Shown: piece after piece, positions 9,352 through 21,019 of the stretch | Layout: each line of letters begins with the position of its first letter | Position numbering within the stretch: the first letter of the stretch is position 1 | From: Urophycis tenuis | Taxonomy: Eukaryota > Chordata > Actinopteri > Gadiformes > Phycidae | DNA length: 64,000 nt | Reading direction: 5' to 3' | Assembly: GCA_036785325.1 (NCBI GenBank) | Contig: JAXIVH010000130.1 | Location: 411,581-475,580 of the forward strand | Notes under the pieces: generated by a model | Databases searched by the model: none | What the model was told of the DNA's origin: nothing | The model's input: the letters and a program-made list of their open reading frames with translations, nothing else | Position numbers and translations under genes: made by a program

Positions 9352-12108
9352 TTATCCGGGGTCGGGTCGCGGGGGCAGCAGCCTGAGGAGGGAAGCCCAG
9401 ACTTCCCTCTCCCCAGCCACTTCGTCCAGCTCTTCCGGGGGGATCCCGAGGCGTTCCCAGGCCAGCCGAGAGACATAGTCCCTCCAGCGTGTCCTGGGTC
9501 TTCCCCGGGGCCTCCTCCCGGAGGGACGTGCCCGGAACACCTCCCCAGGGAGGCGTCCAGGAGGCATCCTCACTAGATGCCCGAGCCACCGCAACTGGCT
9601 CCTCTCGATGCGGAGGAGCAGCGGTTCTACTCTGAGCCCCTCCCGGATGACCGAGCTTCTCACCCTATCTCTAAGGGAGAGCCCGGACACCCTGCGGAGG
9701 AAACTCATTTCGGCCGCTTGTATTCGCGATCTCGTTCTTTCGGTCACTACCCACAGCTCATGACCATAGGTGAGGGTAGGAACGTAGATTGACCGGTAAA
9801 TCGAGAGCTTCGCCTTTCGGCTCAGCTCCTTCTTCACCATGACGGACCGGTGCAGAGCCCGCATCACTGCCGACGCCGCACCGATCCGTCGGTCAATCTC
9901 CCGCTCCATCCTCCCCTCACTCGTGAACAAGACCCCGAGATACTTGAACTCCTCCACTTGAGGCAGAATCTCCTCCCCGACCCGGAGAGTGCACTCCACC
10001 CTTTTCCGGTCGAGAACCATGGCCTCGGATTTGGAGGTGCTGATCCTCATCCCAGCCGCTTCACATTCGGCTGCGAACCGCTCCAGTGAGAGCTGAAGGT
10101 CACGGCCCGATGAAGCCAACAGGACAAGATCATCTGCGAAAAGCAGTGACGCAATCCTGAGGCCACCGAACCGTAACCCCTCAACGCCCTGGCTGCGCCT
10201 AGAAATTCTGTCCATAAAAGTTGTGAACAGAATCGGTGACAAAGGGCAGCCCTGGCGGAGGCCAACTCTCACCGGAAACAGGCTCGACTTACTGCCGGCA
10301 ATGCGGACCAAGCTCTGGCACCGGGAGTACAGGGACCCGATGGCCCGTAACAGCGGGCCCGGTACCCCATACTCCCGGAGCACCCCCCACAGGGCTCCCC
10401 GAGGGACACGGTCGAACGCCTTCTCCAAGTCCACAAAGCACATGTAGACTGGTTGGGCGAACTCCCATGCACCCTCGAGGACCGCGCTAAGGGTATAGAG
10501 CTGGTCCACAGTTCCACGGCCGGAACAAAAACCACATTGCTCCTCCTGAATCCGAGGTTCGACTATCCTACGGACCCTCCTCTCCAGGACCCCCGAATAG
10601 ACCTTACCGGGGAGGATGAGGAGTGTGATCCCCCTGTAGTTGGAGCACACCCTCCGGTCCCCCTTTTTGAAGAGGGGAACCACCACCCCGGTCTGCCAAT
10701 CCAGAGGCACTGCCCCCGATGTCCACGCGATGCTGCAGAGACGTGTCAACCAAGACAGCCCCACAGCATCCAGGGCCTTTAGGAACTCGGGGTGGATCTC
10801 ATCCACCCCCGGGGCCTTGCCGCCGAGGAGCTTTTTAACCACCTCGGTGATCTCAGCCCCGGAGATAGGAGAGTCCCCCCCCGAGTCCCCAGACCCTGCT
10901 TCCTCAGTGGAAGGCGTGTTGGTGGGATTGAGGAGGTCTTCGAAGTATTCCCCCCACCGATTCACAACGTCCCGAGTCGAGGTCAGCAGCGCCCTGTCCC
11001 CCCCGTACACGGTGTTGACAGAGTACTGCTTCCCCCTCCTGAGACGCCGGATGGTGGTCCAGAACCTCCTCGAAGCCGTTCGGAAGTCCTTCTCCATGGC
11101 CTCACCAAACTCCTCCCACACCCGAGTTTTTGCCTCCGCAACCGCCGAAGCCGCGCCCCGCTTGGCCCGCCGGTACCCATCAGCTGCCTCAGGAGTCCCA
11201 CGGGCCAAAAAGGCCCGGTAGGACTCCTTCTTCAGCTTGACGGCATCCCTTACCGCTGGGGTCCACCAGCGGGTACGGGGGTTGCCGCCGCGACAGGCAC
11301 CGACGACCTTACGGCCACAGCTCCGGTCGGCCGCTTCAACAATGGAGGCACGGAACAAGGTCCACTCGGACTCAATGTCCCCCGCCTCCCCCGGGACATG
11401 GTTGAAGCTCTCCCGGAGGTGGGAGTTGAAGCTCGTTCTGACAGGAGATTCAGCCAGACGTTCCCAGCAGACCCTCACAGTACGTTTGGGTCTGCCAGGT
11501 CTGACCGGCATCTTCCCCCGCCATCGGAGCCAACTCGCCACCAGGTGGTGATCAGTTGACAGCTCCGCCCCTCTCTTCACCCGAGTGTCCAAGACATGCG
11601 GCCGCAAGTCCGATGAAACAACTACAAAGTCGATCATCGAACTGCGGCCTAGGGTGTTCTGGTGCCAAGTGCACATGTGGACACCCTTATGCTTGAACAT
11701 GGTGTTCGTTATGGACAATCCATGACGAGCACAGAAGTCCAACAACAAAACACCACTCGGGTTCAGATCAGGGGGGCCGTTCCTCCCAATCACGCCCCTC
11801 CAGGTCTCACTGTCATTGCCCACATGGGCGTTGAAGTCCCCCAGCAGAACAAGGGAGTCCCCAGAGGGGGCGCTTTCTAACACCCCTCCAAGGACTCTAG
11901 AAAGGGTGGGTACTCTGAACTGCCGTTCGGTGCATAAGCACAAACGACAGTCAGGACCCGTCCCCCCACCCGAAGGCGGAGGGAGGCTACCCTCTCGTCC
12001 ACCGGGGTGAACCCCAACGTACAGGCACCGAGCCGGGGGGAAACAAGCATTCCCACCCCCGCTCGGCGCCTCTCCCCAGGGGCAACTCCAGAGTGGAAAA
12101 GAGTCCAA
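9352..12108 (-). pseudogene. LINE endonuclease/reverse transcriptase ORF
   Basis: A 918-codon frame carries the C-terminal half of an APE-type endonuclease (GDFNAHVG, then later STDHHLV) and a complete-looking reverse transcriptase: KAPGVDEI, LFKKGDRR.CSNYRGI, DLEKAFDRVPR, LRQGCPLSPILF and the catalytic FADD. It ends in a maturase-like segment with QLRWLGHL and RPRGRPRTRW. The N-terminal part of the endonuclease is in another frame (11877-12530), so at least one frameshift separates the two, near 11880-11930. The first roughly 60 residues of this frame are therefore out-of-frame sequence. Confidence 0.85.
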
Positions 12109-12530
12109 CCCCTCTCAAGGACGCTGGTTCCGGAGCCCAAACTGTGTGTCGAGGTGAGCCCGACTATGTCCAGCCGGTACCTCTCAGCCTCGCACACCAG
12201 CTCAGGCTCCTTCCCCGCCAGAGAGGTGACGTTCCACGTCCCCAGAGCTAGCTTCTGCAGCCGAGGGTCGGACCGTCCAGGTCCCCGCCTCCTGCTGCCG
12301 CCCAGCTCACACTGCACCCGACCCCTTTGGCCCCTCCCACGGGTGGTGAACCCATGGGAAGGGGGTCCCGCGTCGTCCCTTCGGGCTGTGCCCGACCGGG
12401 CCCCGCGGGCGTAGACCCGGCCACCAGGCGCTCGCCAACGGGCCCTTCCCCCAGGCCTGGCTCCAGGGGGGGGCCCCGGTGACCCACGTCCGGGCAAGGG
12501 AAACCCACTTCCAAAAATTGTATTCATCAT
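11877..12530 (-). pseudogene. N-terminal endonuclease part of the RTE-like LINE
   Basis: The frame contains an APE endonuclease N-terminus with GTWNVTSL, then ELVCEAERYRLDIVGL and VVCAYAP, which continues in the neighbouring frame with the GDFNAH block. The upstream GC-rich part (12260-12530) reads as the typical low-complexity leader of these elements. Together with 9352-12108 it makes one LINE protein broken by a frameshift. Confidence 0.75.
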
Positions 12531-12540
12531 TGGGACATTA

Positions 12541-12650
12541 GGACTGTGTCCTAGCCGTTGTTATTCCAGGTCTATTCATATGTTGTACCTGGAATACCTG
12601 TATAAATTTTGCACATCTTGCACCTTGCACTTTCCGCATATTTGCATTAT
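12541..12650 (+). repeat. Long target-site duplication, right copy
   Basis: Matches 9216-9325 and continues without a break into the rest of the L2 3' end (12650-12885), which the left copy does not. This shows which side holds the original L2 continuation. Confidence 0.75.
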
Positions 12651-12887
12651 CTATCTATTTTGCATTTTGCACCATAAACAGCTATCAAGGACACTAGTAT
12701 GCATACAGGTTCTCACTCGTCACCGACCTGACTTAAGAGCTCGTATTTAATCTAATTTATTGTTTATTGTGTATTGACTTTAGCCAGGCTCTTACTGCAC
12801 ATCTATCCCCTGTACTGCTGGTCACTGTGAATTTCTCCTAAGGGGGATTAATAAAGGAATATCTTATCTTATCTTATTAAGCCTAGC

Positions 12888-13528
12888 ATTAATATTTTTA
12901 GTAGAGCAGAGAAAGAAATAATTTGACCTCTCAGGTAACATTTAAGTGTCTCCCATAGCTATGAATATGAAGAGGAATCATTTTGATTGAAAGACAAGAA
13001 CTCATCAATAGAATTTGAAATGTGTTTGCAAAATTATTTGTCTGCCAAAAGAAGAGTTAAATCTCCAAAGTGGTGGGCTACATTTATAGGTAGAAAGTTG
13101 AATATCTAATAATAAAGGTGGTTGTGATAATAAATGGTCTGATATTACAATACCTAAGTAGTCAGAAGAATTTACACATGAATTATGCACACTGTCAATA
13201 AAAAAGTAATCAATCCTAGAATATGAATAGTGCACCTGGGAGGAGAGTTAGATTTTTTTTTAATAGAGGGGTTACGAGATCTCCATGGATCAAGACCATT
13301 CTGTTCAGAGAATGTTTTAGACATAGCAGATTGAGTCAGATTATGTGGATTAGACCGATCCAAGTTTGGGTCAAAAACACAATTTAGATCTCCTCCGAGG
13401 ATCAGCAAGTGTGTATTCAAGAAGGGGATGTTACTCAGCAATCTGTTGGCCAATTCAACATCATCAAAATTCAGGGCATATACATTTACCAGCAAAACCT
13501 TTCTTTGCATTAGGGTACCAGCGACCAT
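12888..13528 (-). pseudogene. L1-type endonuclease fragment
   Basis: Minus-strand frames at 13172-13528 and 13005-13235 give an L1-clade endonuclease: VNVYALN, then NTHLLILGGDLNCV, later SRIDYFFIDS and the SDH motif. Several frameshifts break it, and only this part of ORF2 survives. It is bounded by the L2 tail on the left and the minisatellite on the right. Confidence 0.75.
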
Positions 13529-13529
13529 G

Positions 13530-13990
13530 AGAGAGAGCCCCCTCCTCTCCTTCTTCCTTCCTCTCCTTTTCCATTGCCAGCACCTCCTTCTCCAGTGCCT
13601 TCCTCTCCTTCTTTTCCATCACCAGCACCTCCTTCTCCAGTGCCTTCCTCTCCTTCTCCTGTGCCACCTCACTCGGAGTCTGGAGATGAGGCTTCACTGA
13701 GGACATGATGTCAAGGAGTAGTCTTGAGCCGAGAGTCTCCAGAGATGATTCTTCCTCCTCTCCTTCCTTCCCTTCTTTTCCATCACCTGCACCTCCTTCT
13801 CCAGTGCCTTCCTCTCCATTTCCATTGCCAGCACCTCCTTCTCCAGTGCCTTCCTCTTCATTTCCAATGCCAGCACCTCCTTCTCCAGTGCCTTCTTCTC
13901 CTTGTCCTGTGCCTCCTCACTTGGAGTCTGGAGATGAGGCTTCACTGAGGACTCGATGTCATGGAGGAGTCTTGAGCCGAGCATCAATCA
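13530..13990 (-). repeat. Coiled-coil-coding minisatellite, duplicated
   Basis: A CT-rich region in which the minus strand reads repeated KALEKEVL.ME units of about 42-45 bp, with three or four units per block. Two blocks (about 13530-13690 and 13740-13950) share a tail reading SVKPHLQTPSE. The periodic A-L-E-K-E-V-L pattern would be a coiled coil. I do not recognise a host gene; it may be the remains of a transposon-encoded DNA-binding protein. Confidence 0.6.
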
Positions 13991-14069
13991 CCTTCTCTGC
14001 GGATCGAAATATATGGTGCATGCAGTATAATTGTATACTATAATTGCATAATTATATAATAACATGTGT

Positions 14070-14639
<570 letters not shown>

Positions 14640-14640
<1 letters not shown>

Positions 14641-15177
14641 TTACAATAATTATGATTATTATTTCCCATTCGTGTTTTCCACCCAGTTCGGAACCAAATT
14701 AATATTTATGTGCACGTTGACAGACAACAAACAAACATACATTCTCAGTTATTGCATGATAGTATTGTTCATTTCCTTTTTATTTGAGCTAGTTTGTAAT
14801 ATGTGATAAGAATTGAATAACCAAAAGGAAATACAAGTTAAGGTCAAAGTTTATGAACTCACAGTTCATCAGCTCCATAAGAGAAGCAGAAGGTTTAACA
14901 ACCAAAACTGCAGGTAATTTAAATCCCTGTATGCAAACGTTCTGTGAATATACAAATACGATGGACTCTTAAAGAGGACCAGACGAGAGAATGAGAGCAA
15001 GAATGGTAGGAAGGTAGGTAAATATATGTATATATTTGCATTTGGTCAAGGAAAAACATTTAGTGTGTCACGGCTTGTAAATAGGCATGTAAACAGGCAA
15101 TCAGACGCAAACCTACAATGACCCAACAAACTACAATGACCCAACAACTACAATGACCCAACAGACGGGCAGAAACT
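14640..15177. other. No gene seen
   Basis: AT-rich sequence. 'aactacaatgacccaac' recurs about three times at 15112-15163 as a short tandem. Nothing else recognised. Confidence 0.5.
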
Positions 15178-15772
15178 AGGGGTCTGTCTCAATTCAGGTA
15201 CTTGCGCACTTAAACTTCCTTTTTTGAGTGCATAGTGCGTTCACACTGGTAATTGCGGCAAGACGCAGTACACTGCTAGTACCCGGATGGTGCACTCATA
15301 ACGGTCAAAAAGCTAGTGTACTACGCTGGACACTTTTCACCCTCAATGGTCGCCATTTTGTCTACGTAACGGAAGGGGAGGGAACGCCAGCACTTTCCAA
15401 AAAAATCTGATAAAGATTGCGGACGACACCTGTGGACCGTTGGCCCAGACCACTCCTTTTAAATGTAAGATATAACGTTACACATCAATCGAAAAGTGGT
15501 TATTTTTCGTTATGTATCACCATTTTATTGTTAGACAGATGTATGACAGATGTCATAAGCGATTGTGAACGGTTTGTGCTGATATGCTTATACGTGAATG
15601 CTAATACGGGAACGAACGCTTGTATCGTCATTTCCGGTAAGTGCAAAACGGGAGCGCTTCATTTGAGACGGTACTTCTTAGACGGAATTCACGCAACTAC
15701 ATCAGTAAGTACATAGTGCACAAAGTGCACGTACGGAAGTGTACTCGTGGAAGTACGTGGATTGAGACACAC
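15178..15772 (+). mobile_element. 595 bp MITE, copy 1 (forward)
   Basis: Bounded by imperfect terminal inverted repeats: 'tgtctcaattcaggtactt' at the left and the complement of 'tgtctcaatccacgtactt' at the right. A second copy of nearly identical sequence lies in opposite orientation at 18881-19475. An apparent 99-codon frame at 15417-15716 is conserved in both only because the DNA is. Superfamily and target duplication are not clear. Confidence 0.75.
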
Positions 15773-16131
15773 TCATAGCCTGCTGGTGTTCCTCTAGGCT
15801 GCGGTGGAGACCGTGCTGCACTGGCAGGCTTTGATGGAAACTGATCAGGCTCAGGCAAGGCAGCTGCTTAGCCTGGCTGGGTAGTTGGAAAGTGAGTCCC
15901 ACAATCTTCTCCATGATACAACCAATGAGGCGGTCCGGGTGCTCAAAGGTGGTTGCCAGGAACAGCGATCATGGTGACTTCTCTGCTGGTTCGTTCATTG
16001 TCATGTCTTGAACCCAAATACAAGGCCCAGACCTTCAGAGGGGTAGGCGAATAGGAAGCTGTCCTTCATGTCATCAGGCAGACCTAAACAAACCCACAAA
16101 CTGGGGCAAAAACGACAGAACTTAACTACAT

Positions 16132-16182
<51 letters not shown>

Positions 16183-17382
16183 ATGTTACTGACATAAATT
16201 ACAGCTCAGACATTCGATTAATGAAGGTTTGCATGGTTTCTTTGTGTTTATGTGTGTATGTGCAGGTGAGTGTGTGTCCATCAGTGTGTGATGATTTGAA
16301 GATCCCTGACAATTTAAATAAAATCTGTTTTAAAATGTTATTGTCCTCCTAAACAAGGGTTCGATCCCCTCTGAAACACACACCACCAGAGTATAATTTA
16401 CACATTTTAATGTAAGGGTAAAGAAGCCACACACACGTCAGCAGCAGCATGGACAGCACTTTAACAACTCAGTAAAGTGGGCCACACCCACCTACACTGA
16501 TCCCACCCCAGGCTCACACATAAGAGTGGAAAGATTGTCACCACAAACCACCACTAGGCATCAGAAGCAGCATATATGAGCAGACAGAAGTGACCAGAAA
16601 ATCAACCCCCCCAACAACACATAGACAAATAAACATAACCACAAAAACAGAGGAGTAGTCTATGGAGACACCACACAGGGGATATCAAATCCCAAGAACC
16701 CAGTCTCAATGGCACTACAAATCTATCCACAACAGTGAACCGGCAAAATCAGTAGTCAAAAAGAAAAAAACACGATGAACACACTTGATAATACACTTCC
16801 AAACCGCACATGTAAGCCCTCTAATGCTACACCCACCACCACACACAAATAAGAGGGGCTTGCAAAGTCCATGCCCACCCTCCTGAGTGGGTGTTGCTGC
16901 TTGACCAGGTGCAAGGTAAGTCCAATCCAATTTGGTCAGCGGCCTCCCCCCCCCCCCCCATGTCGACCAACATAACAAAACAGTACACAGTTGGGATGTA
17001 ATTCTCCGTCCCACCAACCAGTGTCCAACGCGTCGCACAGTCCGTTCCTAAGGGGACGGTAATCCCGCCGTAGCCGGCTCCGCATCCCATCACGGTCCCG
17101 GACTCCAACGAGTGACTTCCCCTGCAACCTCCCGGCCGAGCTGGCACGATGGAAAAAATAAACGCACTCAGAACGCTACTCAAACCTTGGGCACCATCCT
17201 ATTCAGGAAAAGCCACTAGCTGAAAAGACATGAGTACTTTCCTTTGGCCGACGATAGCGCGCGTTGTACTCTCTCGTTCTCCTGCCGTGGTGCTGCTTCC
17301 AGATTGATCCATCCCCGGTTGGGCGGCTGGAGCCGGGCTTGTGGTTGTCGTCGCCATAGATATATACAGAAGACTTAGGCCC
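15773..17382. other. Unassigned; GT microsatellite inside
   Basis: Contains a (GT)n run at about 16132-16178. At 16358-16372 'gggttcgatcccctc' resembles a tRNA T-arm/B box and may be the end of a SINE. A C-run at 16948-16960 adds low complexity. No coding region can be supported on either strand. Confidence 0.4.
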
Positions 17383-17871
17383 CCGTCCCAATACCTCCCC
17401 TACCCCTACATTTTTGCCCTAACCCTACATTGTGCGCGTTCTCGTGTAGGGGTAGGGGTGTCCCATTACTGTAGGGAGCAAGGGGAACTGCTATTTTCCC
17501 CTTATAATCAACCCCTCAAAACGCAGTGAGGTCCGATGCAGGCTTAAAACGAAGTGGGAGATGAAATGACCCATTTCTCTGTTCATTAATCACACGGAGA
17601 TAAACAAACACAGCCCACGCAACAGGCAACACAACAGCTGGAACCGGCGGCATTTTTTCATGAATGAAAATAGTAGTAGCGTTATCGGCAGACTTGTCAA
17701 CGAGTGACGTATGTGAGCACGTTCGCTAGGTTCACTACGCTAGTTCACTACGCTAGTGGTGTCCCAATTTCATAGGGGAAAGATCTTCAGCCACTTTCCT
17801 CGGCGAGGGGAATTTACTGTTGAGGGCACTCCAAACCAAGTGGAAGTTTTAAGGGGGGAGAAATGGGACAG
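17383..17871. mobile_element. Probable MITE with GTCCCAAT termini
   Basis: The left end reads 'gtcccaatacctcccc' and the right end is the complement of 'tgtcccatttctccccc'. An internal inverted pair ('cccctacccctaca' and 'tgtaggggtagggg') lies at 17396-17460. It is non-coding and too diverged to assign. Confidence 0.4.
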
Positions 17872-18880
17872 TAGATGTCTCGTCCACGTCACTGGCCAAC
17901 GGAGTCGAACGTCCACACATGGCGGCCATCTTACTACAGGCAGCTCGCTCCCCATAACAGTGTTTGTAGGGGTTAATAAAATACTTTTTAAATAACCATA
18001 ACTTGCTCAATTTTCAACCATTTTTTAAACGGTTTGGTTCGTTAAAACCATCAGAGGTGTAGTTATGACACTGCATACTTATAAATAATCATGTTATGTC
18101 CTAAAAATAGAATAATGTTCTGTAATATGTAGATTACAATATTTACAAATAGGCTATAAGAAAGGCTGCATGTTGAAATCCCCACCCTGTACACCATGTA
18201 TTTATAACACTGCATATTTATGAATTGAGGCCTTGAGACAAATAACCATACACATCCATATTTCCAATTTTGAATGAAAATATTTGTACACGTGACAGGG
18301 CTGTAGTGGAGGCTAAACATACGTGAAGAATTTACCCACCTCTGAAATTTCAGAAATATTTTACCCACCTCGCAATAAATCTAATGCACCTCATAATATA
18401 GCATAATCACAAAATACACTGTATGAATCATTTAGTACCACCAGTATTGGTATAAATAGATAGACAGACATACTTTAATGATTAAACATTAAACATGAAG
18501 CAATAACGATGAAACAGCATATATGTTCTGAATGTCTTTTTTAAACAAGCGCATATCACAGTCAACCTTACTGCGATCACAGAATTAATAGTTTACCCAC
18601 CTCTTATTTTATGATTATAACCACGTTAATAACGTTTTCAAGAAACAAACATGTTTGTTAATCCATCAAAATGTCAGCGAGATAAGAGTATTAACGTTTG
18701 TGCAGATCACTCACCTTACCTCAGTTTGCCTCAGGTTCCACAGATTCTGACAGAAAGCTTACCTGTAGTAAGATGGCCGACCTGTGCGGACATTCTAGAC
18801 GCTGGCGTAAGACATTAACGGTCAAGTAGTAGACACTGAACAGAAATAGTATATACTGAGTATTCGGATGCAGCCCTAGG
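17872..18880. other. No gene seen
   Basis: AT-rich sequence with no supported reading frame. The last part, up to 'actgagtattcggatgcagccct' at about 18856-18878, resembles the terminal motif of a teleost MITE into which the next element inserted. Confidence 0.35.
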
Positions 18881-19475
18881 CTGTGTCTCAATCCACGTAC
18901 TTCCACGAGTACACTTCCGTACGTGCACTGTGTGCACTATGTACTTACTGATGTAGTGCGTGAATTCCGTCTAAGAAGTACCGTCTCAAATGAAGCGCTC
19001 CCGTTTTGCACTTACCGGAAATGACGATACAAGCGTTCGTTCCCGTATTAGCATTCACGTATAAGCATATCAGCACAAACCGTTCACAATCGCTTATGAC
19101 ATCTGTCATACATCTGTCTAACAATAAAATGGTGATACATAACGAAAAATAACCACTTTTCGATTGATGTGTAACGTTATATCTTACATTTAAAAGGAGT
19201 GGTCTGGGCCAACGGTCCACAGGTGTCGTCCGCAATCTTTATCAGATTGTTTTGGAAAGTGCTGGCGTTCCCTCCCCTTCCGTTACATAGACAAAATGGC
19301 GACCATTGAGGGTGAAAAGTGTCCAGCGTTGTACACTCAGCTTTTTGACCGTTATGAGTACACCATCCGGGTACTAGCAGTGTACTGCGTCTTGCCGCAA
19401 TTACCAGTGTGAACGCACTATGCACTCAAAAAAGGAAGTTTAAGTGCGCAAGTACGTGAATTGAGACAGACCCCT
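18881..19475 (-). mobile_element. 595 bp MITE, copy 2 (inverted)
   Basis: Reverse complement of 15178-15772 over essentially its whole length with few differences. The two copies form an inverted repeat with arms of about 595 bp and about 3.1 kb between them. Confidence 0.75.
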
Positions 19476-21019
19476 AGTCTTCTGTATATATCTATGGTCG
19501 TTGCTACTCCTGCCCGTCACAGCGCGATGACGTCACTCCTCCCGAGCCATCTGTGAAGTCGAGATCTCCCGCCGTCCGGGATGTCCCGTATAAAAAGGAT
19601 TTTTTTCCCGCTGCTGTCCCAATCAATCAATCAATCAGCTAATCGGGTGCCTTAGTCCTTACAAGGAGTTCCTGTCAGTCTATACGGCCAGTCAGTCATT
19701 TCCCAGATTACAGCTACACACATTTCATTGGATACATTCCCTCCACCAATTCTCCCCCAAAGCATAGAACAACACCATGCCCCAGTCCACATACGACATT
19801 ATGTTTATTTAATGTGAATCAGGTAAACATTATTGCATATAAGTGTTTTGAGACGATAAATGGAGGCTACTGATGAACAAACAAACATTACAATGCTTTG
19901 TCCTGAACGAACGGTTGCTCTTGGTTGGTTGCACAAACGTAACTTGTCAAAGTGACATTTACTTGAACATTTATGAAAGTCATGCAGAGACGGGCGAGTC
20001 AAATTTGCTCACTCACTGCTCATCAAGGAACTGCTGTATGTGAATCATTAATTGGGTCCAATTGTTGGGCAAGGTAGTCTCACAGTAGTATAATTCACCA
20101 TTCTTTATTCTCCCTGATAGCATTACGAAATATATTTAATCAAGCATCATTTCTGGAAGCACGCCAATGAAGAGGGCCACATCTTCATACCCTCGACAAA
20201 GAGGTTTGTGTTGGAACAACCACAACAGCTACTATTGATTGTGTGTTTATATTATTTCAACAACATTTGTCACAGGTCTCACTCATAACACCAATTGTTT
20301 GTCTGCTACTTTTCTGTACCAGGGAAGAAATGTAGAAGTAGGAAAAGAAGGAGGCTTCACTGGTTTAGTCTATTACCCATGCCCTGGTAGTAAATAGAGT
20401 GACTTCAATTGTCACTGCAACTCACTTTTCAACTCTTGCACACACATTCTCACTACATTGCTTTCAGTGTATCTCCTCACAAGCTTCATAGCAAACCACC
20501 CTCCCATCCACTCAAGAGATATTCCCTCTTGCTAGTGGTAACAATCTAACTTTCTTCATTGTTTTACTTATCAGTTTAAGATAGTTTAAGATATAACACT
20601 ACCATGTGGATATGAATTCCAAATCAGCTACATTAAGCTAGACAATTACGTGAACGTGTGTCTAACATTACAAAATTAACAAAGGCAACCCAAATCTTTG
20701 TTTCCTCTGTTTTCTGAATGTCAGGCTGACATTTAAGCTGACATGAGACATTAACTTAGTTTTTTTTATTACATCTTGAAGTCACAATCGCCACAATGAT
20801 ACAACTATCTTTTGTCATACTGAAATTCATTGACCATATACTAATGCAAATTTGCCCTACATGCTATGCAAAAAAAAAAAAAAAAAACCTTTTTTTTTGT
20901 TTGTTTCAATTTCAAGCTATTACTTCACCAAACACAAACAATTGTCATACAACAAAATGCAGAACTAGCTAGCTACCACCGACAGTGCTAAAGTACTCAG
21001 AAACCTCACTACTTTGGAA
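19476..21019. other. No gene seen
   Basis: Begins with 'cttctgtatatatctatgg', the inverted counterpart of 17355-17375. A TATA-like 'tataaaaagg' at 19589 and an AATC tandem at 19621-19636 are present without a recognisable gene. The rest is AT-rich, with an A/T homopolymer pair near 20870-20900. It lies 3' of the lectin gene. Confidence 0.4.

Larger units (their letters stand above)
9326..12540 (-). mobile_element. RTE-like non-LTR retrotransposon, about 3.2 kb
   Basis: Minus-strand element with a 3' end at 9326 in a short ATGG tandem (CATCCATCC on the plus strand), after the 'ggataagcgg' motif common at the ends of teleost RTE-like LINEs. It encodes an apurinic-type endonuclease followed by reverse transcriptase. 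It is inserted in L2 sequence and flanked by about 110 bp duplicated target. GC content and codon use differ sharply from the AT-rich surroundings. Clade assignment is from motif memory and could be revised. Confidence 0.8.
8050..12885 (+). mobile_element. L2-like LINE, 5' truncated, internally duplicated and split
   Basis: Frames at 8064-8309, 8299-8691 and 8764-9042 match the C-terminal part of teleost L2/CR1-group reverse transcriptases, with the pattern FLGVHL..KLDW, then LLRMFYQSVVASV, CWGG and ASKLNKLVR. The C-terminal segment occurs twice (about 8282-8715 and 8786-9190), the second copy decayed. The 3' untranslated region is interrupted at 9325 by an RTE-like LINE and resumes at 12541, ending near 12880 in an ATCTT-type tandem tail. 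Frameshifts and 5' truncation make it inactive. A second copy lies at 37993-38710 on the minus strand. Confidence 0.8.

Noticed and set aside
10640..11559. Long plus-strand frames of 193 and 255 codons
   Set aside because: They lie opposite the GC-rich reverse transcriptase of the minus-strand LINE; GC-rich antisense frames are expected to stay open.
15417..15716. 99-codon frame conserved in two places (also 18945-19235)
   Set aside because: Conservation follows from two copies of one MITE; there is no domain, and the frame ends differ.
16358..16372. tRNA T-arm-like 'gggttcgatcccctc'
   Set aside because: No acceptor stem, D-arm or A box at proper spacing; probably the end of a decayed SINE.
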